From: Chromatiaceae bacterium
Lineage (GTDB): Bacteria > Pseudomonadota > Gammaproteobacteria > Chromatiales > Chromatiaceae
DNA: 64,000 nt
Direction: 5' to 3'
Assembly (NCBI GenBank): GCA_024235215.1
Contig: JACKMU010000010.1
Span: 74,831-138,830, forward strand
Shown: positions 8,242 to 17,038 of the stretch, one piece after another
How the letters are laid out: the number at the start of each line of letters is the position of its first letter
How positions within the stretch are numbered: position 1 is the first letter of the stretch
Notes under the pieces: model-generated
What the model was told of the DNA's origin: nothing
Databases searched by the model: none
What the model saw: only the letters and a program-made list of their open reading frames with translations
Made by a program: the position numbers and the translations under genes

Positions 8242-9129
8242 GTGAACAGAGCAATGAACCCATCTCCAGTGATATTCGGCGAAGTGCTGTATGACTGTTT
8301 CGAAGATGGCAGCCGCATACTCGGCGGCGCCCCGTTCAATGTGGCCTGGCATCTTCAGGCATTCGGTGTCAGCCCGTTGTTGATCAGTCGCGTGGGCGAC
8401 GATGCGATGGGGCGGGGGATTCGCGAAACCATGCTGCGCTGGGGAATGAGCACGGCGGGTCTGCAGCTCGACTCGGCTCATGCCACCGGGGAGGTGCAGG
8501 TATCGCTGCAGGCGGGACAGCCCAGCTTCGATATCGTCATCGACCGGGCCTTCGATCATATCGAGGCCGGTGCACTGCCACCGCTTCAGCCATCTCTGAT
8601 CTATCACGGTACACTCGCCCTACGGCAACCGGAATCCGCCGCCGCGCTGAATGAACTGTTGCTGCACTATCCCGTGCCGGTATTCCTGGATGTCAATCTG
8701 AGATCGCCATGGTGGAACGTCAACCAGACCCTGCAGCTGATGGAACGGGCCCGCTGGGTCAAGGTCAACGACGCGGAGCTGGAGATTCTGATCGACGGTC
8801 CCGCCACGCTCACCGACAAAGCGCAAACGATGATGGAACGTTATGATCTCGACTGGCTGATCGTGACCCAGGGAAAAAAGGGGGCAAGCTCCGTCGATCG
8901 GACGGGCAGCGTGCTGCAGGTCGCAGCAACCGCAGATGTCATGGTGGTGGATACGGTGGGCGCCGGCGATGCCTTCGCCTCGGTTGCGATTCTCGGTCTT
9001 CAGCGGGAGTGGCCCTACGAGTTGATCATCGAGCGTGCGCAACGATTCGCCGCGCTGCTGGTGGGAACGCGGGGAGCGACACTGACGGAATCCGCCCCCT
9101 ATCAAGCGCTGCTTGCAAAGTGGTTGTGA
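8242..9129 (+). CDS. fructokinase-like PfkB family sugar kinase
   Basis: This 295-residue PfkB-type kinase would phosphorylate fructose, returning the product of sucrose cleavage to the hexose-phosphate pool. Visible features are the N-terminal GGAPFNVAWHLQAFG substrate-binding motif and the C-terminal signature DTVGAGDAFAS with catalytic base Asp243. It starts with GTG at 8242, seven bases after GAGGG and three bases beyond the stop of sucrose-phosphate synthase. An internal ATG at 8254 is the alternative. The tight spacing and context between sps and amylosucrase support fructose as substrate; other PfkB substrates cannot be excluded from motifs alone. Confidence 0.85.
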   Translation: MNRAMNPSPVIFGEVLYDCFEDGSRILGGAPFNVAWHLQAFGVSPLLISRVGDDAMGRGIRETMLRWGMSTAGLQLDSAHATGEVQVSLQAGQPSFDIVIDRAFDHIEAGALPPLQPSLIYHGTLALRQPESAAALNELLLHYPVPVFLDVNLRSPWWNVNQTLQLMERARWVKVNDAELEILIDGPATLTDKAQTMMERYDLDWLIVTQGKKGASSVDRTGSVLQVAATADVMVVDTVGAGDAFASVAILGLQREWPYELIIERAQRFAALLVGTRGATLTESAPYQALLAKWL

Positions 9130-9169
9130 GTTATCAACGGTTGAAACGCGGTAGATAGAAGAAACAGTC

Positions 9170-11143
9170 ATGTACGAACAGGTCTCCCACTCACTCTTGA
9201 ACGATATTCTGGATCAGCTGAAGCCCGAGATTCAGCGCAGCGATCTGCGCCATTTCTATACCCGGCTCGGTGCCAATTTCTACGCGATACACTCGCTGTT
9301 CCACTACCTGTACGGACAGCGTGACGACTTTCAGCAACAGATAGTGAGGCTGGTCGAGGTGATGGCCAGTCGCTATATCAAACGTTCGGCGGAGCTGGAG
9401 GAGATCGACAAGTCCCGCGAGCGGAACTACAACTGGTTTCTCAGCCAGGAGTGGGTGGGTATGGCACTCTACGCCGATGGTTTTGCCGGCAATCTGGAGG
9501 GTGTCAAGAACCGTCTCCCCTATCTGCAGGATCTCGGTGTGAATATGATGCACATCATGCCGATGATGGTCTGCCCGGAGGGAGCCAGCGACGGTGGTTA
9601 CGCCGTAAGTAACTTTCGGGATATAGACAAGAGAGTGGGCAGCCTGGAGGAGCTGGATCTATTGGCAGACTCGATGCGCAAGCGGGGTATGCTGCTGGCA
9701 TTGGATGTGGTGGTCAACCACACCTCGGATGAGCATGAGTGGGCGCGCCAGGCGCGTGCCGGAGAGCAGAAATATCAGGATTACTACTACACCTTTCCTC
9801 ACCGCGACGTACCCGACATGTTCGAGGAGTCGATGCCGGAGATTTTTCCCGAGACATCACCGGGCAACTTCACCTGGGTTACGGAGATGGATCGCTGGGT
9901 GATGACCGTCTTCAACAGCTACCAATGGGATCTGAACTACAGTAATCCGGGTGTCTTCATCGAAATGGTGGACGTGATCCTGTTCTGGGCCAACCATGGT
10001 GCGGATATCGTGCGTCTGGACGCGGTGGCGTTTCTGTGGAAGAAAATCGGCACCAGCTGTCAGAACCTGAAGGAGGCCCACCTGATCCTGCAGTTGATGA
10101 AGGATTGTTGCCAGGTGACCGCGCCCGGGGTGCTGTTCATCGCCGAGGCGATCGTGGCACCACTCGAGATCATCAAATATTTCGGCGAGGATGCGGTCAT
10201 TGCCAAGGAGTGTGAGATCGCCTACAACGCCACCTTCATGGCACTGCTGTGGGATGCGATCGCCACCAAGAATGCCAGGCTGCTCAGCCAGGGGATCCGC
10301 AGTCTGCCGAACAAACTGGATCGGGCTACCTGGCTCAATTATGTGCGCTGCCATGACGATATCGGACTGGGATTCGATGATGCGGATATCATCCGTGTCA
10401 ACTACGAGCCGGTGCCGCACCGCCGTTTCCTGCTCGACTATTTCACCGGTAAGTTCGCCGGTTCGGATGCGCGCGGGCAGCGCTTCGGCAGTAATCTGAA
10501 AACCGGAGACGCCCGCATCTCAGGATCGCTCGCCTCCCTGGTGGGGCTGGAAGCCGCAGTCGAGGCACAGGATGATGCGGCTATCGATCGATCCATCAAG
10601 CTGATCCTGTTGCTGCACAGCATGATTCTCTCCTTCGGGGGAATACCGTTGCTCTATTATGGTGACGAGATCGGGACGCTGAACGACTGCAGCTTTCTGG
10701 ATGATGCGAACAAAGCCGGTGACAACCGCTGGATGCATCGTCCACGTATCGACTGGGACAAGGCGGAGCTGCGCAACCAGCACGGTTCAGTGGAACAGCG
10801 CATCTTTGATGGGCTGAAAAAGCTGATCGCAGTACGTAAGACGCTTCCGGCATTTGCAGACTTCAACAACCGGGAGTTGCTGCAGGTGGATAATGAACAT
10901 CTGTTCGTCTTTCTGCGCAGCCATCCGGAAAAGGCGAGCGAGAAGGTGCTGGTGGTGGGCAACTTCGACGAGCGGCCGCAGCATCTCGATCTCTCCAACC
11001 TGGGAAGTTGGGGTCAGTTCTGGTACGGCCAGACGCAGGATCTGGCCAGTGGCGAGTTACCCTCCATGTTCAAGAACCAGCTGGTGGTACCTCCGTTCCG
11101 CTTCTACTGGTTGACCGACCAACTCACCGCCGGCCGGATCTAG
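9170..11143 (+). CDS. ams: amylosucrase-type GH13 enzyme
   Basis: This 657-residue enzyme belongs to the amylosucrase/sucrose hydrolase branch of GH13. It would split sucrose and pass glucose to a glucan or to water, releasing fructose for the neighbouring kinase. An N-terminal helical region (about 1-90) is followed by the barrel. The catalytic residues are visible as Asp284 (DIVRLDAV), Glu326 (LFIAEA) and Asp396 (RCHDDIGLG). The length fits family members of about 630-660 residues. It is the third gene of the sucrose cluster, 40 bp after the kinase. Its stop codon TAG lies inside the left arm of a long palindromic element. Whether it makes glucan or simply hydrolyses sucrose cannot be decided here. 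Confidence 0.87.
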   Translation: MYEQVSHSLLNDILDQLKPEIQRSDLRHFYTRLGANFYAIHSLFHYLYGQRDDFQQQIVRLVEVMASRYIKRSAELEEIDKSRERNYNWFLSQEWVGMALYADGFAGNLEGVKNRLPYLQDLGVNMMHIMPMMVCPEGASDGGYAVSNFRDIDKRVGSLEELDLLADSMRKRGMLLALDVVVNHTSDEHEWARQARAGEQKYQDYYYTFPHRDVPDMFEESMPEIFPETSPGNFTWVTEMDRWVMTVFNSYQWDLNYSNPGVFIEMVDVILFWANHGADIVRLDAVAFLWKKIGTSCQNLKEAHLILQLMKDCCQVTAPGVLFIAEAIVAPLEIIKYFGEDAVIAKECEIAYNATFMALLWDAIATKNARLLSQGIRSLPNKLDRATWLNYVRCHDDIGLGFDDADIIRVNYEPVPHRRFLLDYFTGKFAGSDARGQRFGSNLKTGDARISGSLASLVGLEAAVEAQDDAAIDRSIKLILLLHSMILSFGGIPLLYYGDEIGTLNDCSFLDDANKAGDNRWMHRPRIDWDKAELRNQHGSVEQRIFDGLKKLIAVRKTLPAFADFNNRELLQVDNEHLFVFLRSHPEKASEKVLVVGNFDERPQHLDLSNLGSWGQFWYGQTQDLASGELPSMFKNQLVVPPFRFYWLTDQLTAGRI

Positions 11144-11306
11144 GAGCCTGTCTGACTTAACACTGTTTGGCTGCAAATCCCCGGATGACGATCAACTCAG
11201 CTTATCGACCTCGTTAAATAGGCCCACTATTCGCCTCGTTCGATAAACTGATTTGATTCGCCCCCGGTGATTTTCGCTTCAAACGGATAAGTCAGACAGG
11301 CTCCTA
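11141..11306. repeat. 166-bp imperfect palindrome (MITE-like element or bidirectional terminator)
   Basis: A perfect 19-bp inverted repeat, TAGGAGCCTGTCTGACTTA (11141-11159) and its complement (11288-11306), bounds the element. The interior is also partly self-complementary, including the segments around CGACCTCGTTAAATAGG and CTATTCGCCTCG. It lies between convergent ams and cysS, and its first three bases are the ams stop codon. This looks like a small non-autonomous mobile repeat that could also act as a terminator for both genes. Confidence 0.65.
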
Positions 11307-11380
11307 GCGCTGCCCGAAGGGTGTCCGGGTATCCGCGGGGAGCGCGGGCGGAACTGGGTCGGGAGTTTCCCGGACTTTTC

Positions 11381-12766
11381 CTAACCGCGCCGCCAGCTGG
11401 TGCCTTTGGAGGTGTCTTCGAGCAGCACGCCAGCCTCCTTCAACTGATCGCGCAGACGGTCCGCCTGTGCCCAGTCACGGGCGTTGCGCGCTTCCAGTCG
11501 CTGCTGTACCAATGTCTCGATCGTCTGGTCGCTCAGCCCCTCCTGGCTAACCGTACCGCCGCGCAGATAGCTCTCCGGCTCCTCTTGCAGTATGCCCAGC
11601 ACCGCACCCATGCGCAGCAGTTCGGCGGCGAGCAATGCAGCCTGATCTTCATCCGACTGGCGGGCACGATTGATCTCCCGGGTCAGATCGAACAGCACCG
11701 CCAGTGCCTCCGGCGTATTGAAATCGTCGTCCATGGCGAGATTGAAGCGTTCCATCCACTCGCCCGTGCCAGCGCTCGGTTTGACGGTCAGGCCGCGCAA
11801 TGCGGTATAGAAACGGGTCAGCGCCGCCCGGGCGTTCTGCAGGTGATCCTCGTCATAGTTGAGCGGACTGCGGTAGTGGCTGGTCAGAATGAAGTAACGG
11901 ATCTCCTCCGCCTGATAGTGATGCAGGATCTCGCGCACGGTAAAGAAGTTGCCCAACGACTTGGACATCTTTTCGTCGTTGATCCGGACGAAGCCGTTGT
12001 GCAACCAGTAACGGACGAAGGGTTTTCCGGTGGCCCCCTCGGACTGGGCGATTTCGTTCTCGTGATGCGGAAAGGTCAGATCCGCACCACCCCCATGAAT
12101 ATCGAACGTTTCCCCCAGACAGCAGGTTGACATCGCGGAGCATTCGATGTGCCAGCCGGGACGTCCCTCTCCCCAGGGTGAGGGCCAGGCCGGTTCTCCC
12201 GGTTTGGCCGATTTCCACAGTGCGAAGTCCAACGGCTCCCGCTTGGATTCATCGATATCGACCCGGGCACCGGCGCGCAGGTCCTCGACCGATTTGCCCG
12301 AGAGTTTGCCGTAACCGTCAAAGCTGGCGACCGAATAGTAGACGTTACCGTCCGCGCGGGCGTAGGCGTGCCTCTTCTCGATCAGCCTTTCCACCATCGC
12401 GATAATCTCCCGGATGTGCGCGGTGGCACGTGGCTCCGCATCCGGTGTCAGCACCCCGAGTGCGGCGGCATCCTCGTGCATCGCGCGAATGAAACGTTCG
12501 GTGAGATGCGCGAACGGTTCGCCGTTCTCGGCGGCGCGGTGGATGATCTTATCGTCGATGTCAGTGATATTGCGGATGTAAGTGACATCGAAACCACTGG
12601 CCTTGAGGTAGCGATAGATCACGTCGAATACCACCATCACCCGGGCGTGTCCGAGATGGCAGAGGTCGTAGACGGTCATGCCACAGACATACATGCTGAC
12701 CTTGCCTGGCTGCAGCGGTATGAATTCTTCTTTTCTGTTGGTGAGATCGTTATAGACCTTCAGCAT
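11381..12766 (-). CDS. cysS: cysteine--tRNA ligase
   Basis: This class I aminoacyl-tRNA synthetase charges tRNA-Cys. The start at MLKVYND (12766) is the family norm, giving 461 residues; an upstream start at 12808 would add 14 unrelated residues. Zinc ligands and the HIGH-type site are visible in MYVCGMTVYDLCHLGHAR, GWHIECSAM and FPHHENEIAQ. The class I loop is DEKMSKSLGN. The C-terminal helical DALR-like part and the final RLRDQLKEAGVLLED segment are intact. It is divergent from the cyclophilin/lpxH operon, a common gammaproteobacterial arrangement, with a 200-bp shared promoter region. Confidence 0.97.
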   Translation of the reverse strand: MLKVYNDLTNRKEEFIPLQPGKVSMYVCGMTVYDLCHLGHARVMVVFDVIYRYLKASGFDVTYIRNITDIDDKIIHRAAENGEPFAHLTERFIRAMHEDAAALGVLTPDAEPRATAHIREIIAMVERLIEKRHAYARADGNVYYSVASFDGYGKLSGKSVEDLRAGARVDIDESKREPLDFALWKSAKPGEPAWPSPWGEGRPGWHIECSAMSTCCLGETFDIHGGGADLTFPHHENEIAQSEGATGKPFVRYWLHNGFVRINDEKMSKSLGNFFTVREILHHYQAEEIRYFILTSHYRSPLNYDEDHLQNARAALTRFYTALRGLTVKPSAGTGEWMERFNLAMDDDFNTPEALAVLFDLTREINRARQSDEDQAALLAAELLRMGAVLGILQEEPESYLRGGTVSQEGLSDQTIETLVQQRLEARNARDWAQADRLRDQLKEAGVLLEDTSKGTSWRRG

Positions 12767-12966
12767 AACGGCTCCGGACAGCTCTGCACATTGGCGGGAT
12801 AGTGACAATCAGCGGCGCATGGTAAACCAAAGCGCGCTCTGGACAAACCGATTTACCGCCGATTTTTAACACTCAACGAAGCCATGTATGATAGGCGCCG
12901 GCGGCCAGGAGGGGAAATTGGGTATTGCCTGGATCAGGATCGAGACTTAAAGGAACAGACTAGACT

Positions 12967-13545
12967 ATGAAACAGATGTTTATTCGCCTGCTGTTAGCGG
13001 CGTCACTCGCACTGGGACTGGTTGCTGCTGCAGCCGCGGAAACGGTTTCGGTAGCGATGAAAACCTCGCTGGGTGATCTGGAGCTGGAGCTCTACCCGGA
13101 CCAGGCGCCGGAGACCGTAGCCAATTTTCTGCGCTACGTGGATGAGGGGTTCTACAACGGCACCATCTTTCACCGTGTAATCAGCGGTTTCATGATTCAG
13201 GGGGGCGGATTTACCGCCGATCTGGAACGCAAGTCCACTCACGATCCGGTCAGGAATGAAGCACAGAATGGCTTGAAAAATGTGCGTGGCAGCATTGCGA
13301 TGGCACGTACCAGCATGCCGCATTCGGCCACCAGTCAGTTTTTCATCAACCACGTGGACAATGAAAATCTCGACCATCCCAGTTTCGACGGCTGGGGCTA
13401 CGCAGTATTCGGTCGGGTGAGCAAGGGCATGGAGACGGTCGACAAGATTGCCGATGTCTACACCAGTACACGGAACGGCATGGGTAATGTGCCCGAGCAG
13501 ACCGTCACGATAGCGTCAGTCAGCCGGATTTCCACCGGTAAATAG
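12967..13545 (+). CDS. ppiA: peptidyl-prolyl cis-trans isomerase, exported cyclophilin
   Basis: This 192-residue cyclophilin carries an N-terminal signal peptide (LLLAASLALGLVAAAAA, cleaved before ETV), so it acts on proline bonds during folding in the periplasm. The domain contains GTIFHRVISGFMIQGG and the active-site stretch GSIAMARTSMPHSATSQFFIN, in which the catalytic Arg and Gln-Phe-Phe residues are seen. It is the first gene of a tight operon with a second, cytoplasmic cyclophilin 12 bp downstream and lpxH after that. The two paralogues are similar enough to be a tandem duplication with one copy gaining (or losing) the export signal. Confidence 0.93.
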   Translation: MKQMFIRLLLAASLALGLVAAAAAETVSVAMKTSLGDLELELYPDQAPETVANFLRYVDEGFYNGTIFHRVISGFMIQGGGFTADLERKSTHDPVRNEAQNGLKNVRGSIAMARTSMPHSATSQFFINHVDNENLDHPSFDGWGYAVFGRVSKGMETVDKIADVYTSTRNGMGNVPEQTVTIASVSRISTGK

Positions 13546-13557
13546 GGGATATTAACC

Positions 13558-14052
13558 ATGATGGTCACACTCAAAACCAACCTCGGAGAAATCGTCCTGG
13601 AACTGGACGCAGAGAAGGCGCCGAAGACGACGGAAAACTTCACTCAATATGTCAAGGATGGTCACTACGACGGCACCATCTTTCACCGCGTGATCGACAA
13701 ATTCATGATCCAGGGCGGCGGTTTCGCAATCGGCATGCAACAGAAAGCCACCCGTGCCCCGATCAAGAACGAGGCGAACAACGGGCTGAGCAACCTGAAG
13801 GGGACCATCGCGATGGCGCGCACCATGGATCCCCATTCAGCCAGTGCTCAATTCTTCATCAATGTGTCGGACAACAAATTTCTCGACTATCCAGGACAGG
13901 ATGGCTGGGGTTACTGCGTATTCGGCAGGGTGGTCTCCGGAATCGAGGTGGTCGACAAGATGAAGTCGGTAGACACCACATCGCGTATGGGCCACCAGGA
14001 CGTACCGGTGCAGGATCTCATCATCGAATCGGCGACGCTGGACGATCAATAG
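13558..14052 (+). CDS. ppiB: peptidyl-prolyl cis-trans isomerase, cytoplasmic cyclophilin
   Basis: This 164-residue cyclophilin has no signal peptide and is the usual PpiB length. Visible motifs are GTIFHRVIDKFMIQGGGF, GTIAMARTMDPHSASAQFFIN and DGWGYCVFG. It follows ppiA by 12 bp and precedes lpxH by 8 bp, so all three are probably one transcript. It catalyses cis-trans isomerisation of peptidyl-prolyl bonds in the cytoplasm. Confidence 0.95.
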   Translation: MMVTLKTNLGEIVLELDAEKAPKTTENFTQYVKDGHYDGTIFHRVIDKFMIQGGGFAIGMQQKATRAPIKNEANNGLSNLKGTIAMARTMDPHSASAQFFINVSDNKFLDYPGQDGWGYCVFGRVVSGIEVVDKMKSVDTTSRMGHQDVPVQDLIIESATLDDQ

Positions 14053-14060
14053 CAGCATAG

Positions 14061-14786
14061 ATGCAAGTGCATCTGTTCATATCGGATCTGCACCTCTCTT
14101 CCCAACGGCCGGCCACGACCGCGCTGTTTCTGCGTTTTCTGCGGGAGAGGGCGGTACCGGCAACAGCCCTCTATATTCTCGGAGATCTGTTCGACGCCTG
14201 GGTGGGAGACGACGATGAGCGGCCGCCCATCCCGGAGATAGTGACGGCGATGAAGGCACTGTCGGATGTGGGAACGACACTCTACTTCATGCCCGGCAAT
14301 CGCGATTTTCTCATCGGAGAGCGATTCATCCGGGCCAGTGGGTGCCGTCCACTGCCGGATCCCTATATCCTGGCGCAGCCGGACAAGCGGATATTGCTGA
14401 TGCACGGTGACCTGCTCTGCAGCGATGACCGGGACTATCAGGCGTGGCGTCAACGCCTGCGCAACCCCGCTTTCATTGAGCAGTTGCTCGCCAGACCCAT
14501 CGCCGAGCGCATCGCGATCGCAGCGGACTACCGTAAACGCAGCGGCGAGGCGACCTCGTTGAAGCCTGCCGACATCATCGACGTGAACCAGCAGACGGTG
14601 GAGCATTATCTACGCGAGCAGAACGCCCGGCTGCTGATACACGGCCACACCCACCGACCGGCAGACCACCGGTTCACCCTGGATGGAGCGCCGGCAGACA
14701 GAATGGTGCTGCCCGAATGGCATGAGCGGATCGGCGGCTATCTCAGCCTGTGCGGCGACAGCATCAACAGGCAGGTTTTTATCTGA
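14061..14786 (+). CDS. lpxH: UDP-2,3-diacylglucosamine diphosphatase
   Basis: LpxH hydrolyses UDP-2,3-diacylglucosamine to lipid X and UMP on the inner face of the inner membrane, an early lipid A step. The 241-residue length is typical. The calcineurin-type metal motifs are all visible: ISDLHLS at the N-terminus, LGDLFDAWVGDD, PGNRDFLIG, LMHGDLLCSDD and the closing IHGHTHRPA. It is the last gene of the ppiA-ppiB-lpxH operon, starting 8 bp after ppiB. Its presence shows a Gram-negative envelope with standard lipid A. Confidence 0.96.
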   Translation: MQVHLFISDLHLSSQRPATTALFLRFLRERAVPATALYILGDLFDAWVGDDDERPPIPEIVTAMKALSDVGTTLYFMPGNRDFLIGERFIRASGCRPLPDPYILAQPDKRILLMHGDLLCSDDRDYQAWRQRLRNPAFIEQLLARPIAERIAIAADYRKRSGEATSLKPADIIDVNQQTVEHYLREQNARLLIHGHTHRPADHRFTLDGAPADRMVLPEWHERIGGYLSLCGDSINRQVFI

Positions 14787-15073
14787 GACGCGCAATCCCA
14801 GCACGATCAGGAATTGCATCCATCCTCCGGCGATTGTCTTTGTGGCGTAATGGATTTTCTGACGGGGATTGACGGAAGCGGCAGGAGCTTCAAAGCGGCA
14901 GAATGTCCGGATCGATCCCGCTTTCAGCGGTGACCCGAAACCACCGGGTTCAGCCGTTGGTGCCGGCAAATTTGTTCCCTGTTCAACCGGCTGCCCGGTC
15001 CGGCTAAAGTCAGCCGGGGATCGCACGCTAACAAGAACAACGCTGTCCATCCGCGCCGGTTTGGTTCGATCCT

Positions 15074-15391
15074 ATGAAGTTCATCCCAACTTATCCATTG
15101 GTTTTACTGTTGTTGTTCTGTGCGCATGTCGATCCGGCGCTGGCGAACAAGTTTGAGACCATCAGCGGTGGTGTCAACGGCCTGGACCGGGAGAAGATCG
15201 AACTGCTGAAAACGGTGAGCCGGTATTCCGGTCTGTTTCTGTTCTTTCTGGCGCTGCTCTCCTGGATAACGCGCCACCGTTTCGAGGGGTTTATCGGCTG
15301 CTCCAGGGGCGGTGGATACGACACCGTGCTCAAGAATATCGTGCTGCTTACCACCTCCGCGTCCGTGCTGATCGGTTTGAGCCTTCTCTGA
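15074..15391 (+). CDS. small exported or membrane protein, hypothetical
   Basis: This 105-residue protein has an N-terminal signal-like segment (YPLVLLLLFCAHVDPALA), a short charged middle (GLDREKIELLKTV) and two hydrophobic stretches, about 57-68 (LFLFFLALLSWI) and the C-terminus (IVLLTTSASVLIGLSLL). I do not recognise a family. No clear ribosome site precedes the ATG, so the start is uncertain. The preceding 287 bp after lpxH contain no other gene that I can see. A small inner-membrane protein is the safest description. Confidence 0.5.
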   Translation: MKFIPTYPLVLLLLFCAHVDPALANKFETISGGVNGLDREKIELLKTVSRYSGLFLFFLALLSWITRHRFEGFIGCSRGGGYDTVLKNIVLLTTSASVLIGLSLL

Positions 15392-15484
15392 CTGCGGCGG
15401 GGACCGCCACCGATTCGCCGGGCTGGCCAGTTCGCAGCGCATCGTTTAGTCTCTGGCCCATTGCTCTCTGGACGATGCGCCGCG

Positions 15485-16999
15485 ATGCCCGACATCATTC
15501 TTGCCACTCTCAACGCCCGCCATATCCACAGCAGTCTCGCGCTGCGTTATCTGCTTGCCAATATGGGCGATCTGCGCGACCGGACCGAGCTTCGTGAGTA
15601 CACGCTGGAGTCCCGGCCAAACGACATCGCGGAGCAGTTGCTGCTTGGCAGTCCTCGGATCATCGGGCTGGGCATCTACCTCTGGAACTGCGAGCAGAGC
15701 ACCCGGCTGGCGGCGCTGATCAAAACCGTGAGCCCGGAGACCGTATTGGTGCTCGGCGGTCCGGAGGTCAGCCATGAGTGGGAGGCACAGCCCATTGTCC
15801 GGCTGGCGGACTATCTGATCACTGGTCCGGCCGATCTCACCTTTGCCGAACTCTGCCGATCGATTCTGCTGGGTGACCAGCCGCAGCAGCGGGTCATTCA
15901 CGCGCTGCCGCCCCCGCTGCATGCGCTCGCGTCACCCTATCCCTTCTACAGCGACCAGGATATCGCTCACCGATTGCTCTATGTGGAGGCCTCCAGAGGA
16001 TGCCCGTTTCGCTGTGAGTTCTGCCTCTCGGCATTGGATCGGAGCGCCCGGCCGTTCGACCTGGAGCCGTTTTTCAAGGACATGGAGCTGCTGCTGCAGC
16101 GCGGCGCCAGCCACTTCAAGTTTGTCGACCGGACCTTCAACCTCAAGTTGGGACAGAGTTTGGCCATCCTCGACTTTTTTCTTGCGCGCATGCAGCCAGG
16201 ACTGTTTCTCCATTTCGAAGTGATACCGGACCGCCTGCCAACGGCGTTGAAATCCAGGTTGCGCCAATTTCCCGAGGGAGCGCTGCAGTTGGAGGTCGGC
16301 GTGCAGACCTTCAATCCGGAGGTGGCGGAGCGGATCAGCCGGAAACAGGACATCTCTCTGACCCGGCAGAATCTCCGCTGGCTGCGCAGTGAGACCCGCG
16401 CGCACATTCATGCCGATCTGATCATCGGACTGCCGGGGGAGGGCGTGGAGAGCTTTGCCGCCGGCTTCGATCAACTGGTCGCGCTGCGGCCGCAGGAGAT
16501 TCAGGTCGGTGTGCTCAAGCGACTGCGTGGCACACCGATCGCACGCCACAGCGCTGCATTCGGGATGCGCTACAATCCCAATCCGCCCTACGATATTCTG
16601 AGTACCGACCGGATAGATTTTGCGCTGATGCAGCGTTTGAACCGGTTTGCCCGCTACTGGGATCTGATCGGCAATTCCGGGAGATTCCCTCATACGCTCC
16701 CATTGCTGCTGGGCGAGCAGCCGTTCCAACGCTTCATGCAGCTGAGCGACTGGCTCTTCGCCAGCACCGGACAGGTGCACCGTTTTGCGTTGACCCGGCT
16801 GTTCGACCTGGTGTGTCAGGGGTGCGTCTCGCAGTTGGGTGTGGAGCGGGAGCGGGTGGTCGATTGTCTGGGCAGGGATTTTCAGCGCTGCGCCGTCAAG
16901 GGGTTGCCTGCATCGCTGCAAGGGAGCATCGCTGCCGGAAAGCCAGGCAGTGCCGCTCGCGACAGCCGCACCGCCCGTCAGCAGCGTTACACCGTCTGA
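15485..16999 (+). CDS. B12-binding-like radical SAM protein with DUF4080 C-terminus
   Basis: This protein of about 504 residues has an N-terminal Rossmann-like cobalamin-binding-type domain (about 1-125, ILATLNARHIHSSLALRYL ... LVLGGPEVS). It has no clear DxHxxG cobalamin ligand. A radical SAM core follows with the cluster motif C173-PFR-C177-EF-C180, then a C-terminal region typical of DUF4080. Members of this family are SAM-dependent radical enzymes of unknown substrate. The start at 15485 (MPDIILATL) fits homologues; the TTG at 15461 would add eight residues. It is convergent with the HD-domain gene at 17039. Confidence 0.85.
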   Translation: MPDIILATLNARHIHSSLALRYLLANMGDLRDRTELREYTLESRPNDIAEQLLLGSPRIIGLGIYLWNCEQSTRLAALIKTVSPETVLVLGGPEVSHEWEAQPIVRLADYLITGPADLTFAELCRSILLGDQPQQRVIHALPPPLHALASPYPFYSDQDIAHRLLYVEASRGCPFRCEFCLSALDRSARPFDLEPFFKDMELLLQRGASHFKFVDRTFNLKLGQSLAILDFFLARMQPGLFLHFEVIPDRLPTALKSRLRQFPEGALQLEVGVQTFNPEVAERISRKQDISLTRQNLRWLRSETRAHIHADLIIGLPGEGVESFAAGFDQLVALRPQEIQVGVLKRLRGTPIARHSAAFGMRYNPNPPYDILSTDRIDFALMQRLNRFARYWDLIGNSGRFPHTLPLLLGEQPFQRFMQLSDWLFASTGQVHRFALTRLFDLVCQGCVSQLGVERERVVDCLGRDFQRCAVKGLPASLQGSIAAGKPGSAARDSRTARQQRYTV

Positions 17000-17038
17000 C
17001 GCGGTCAGCCCCCTTCGGTGAGTTGGACGGTGCAGCGG

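Noticed and set aside
6601..8607. Long minus-strand frame of 668 codons
   Set aside because: Antisense shadow of the sucrose-phosphate synthase gene; no recognised motifs.
14787..15073. Possible riboswitch before the small membrane protein
   Set aside because: The GC-rich stems do not match a class I could name (cobalamin, c-di-GMP and SAM were considered).
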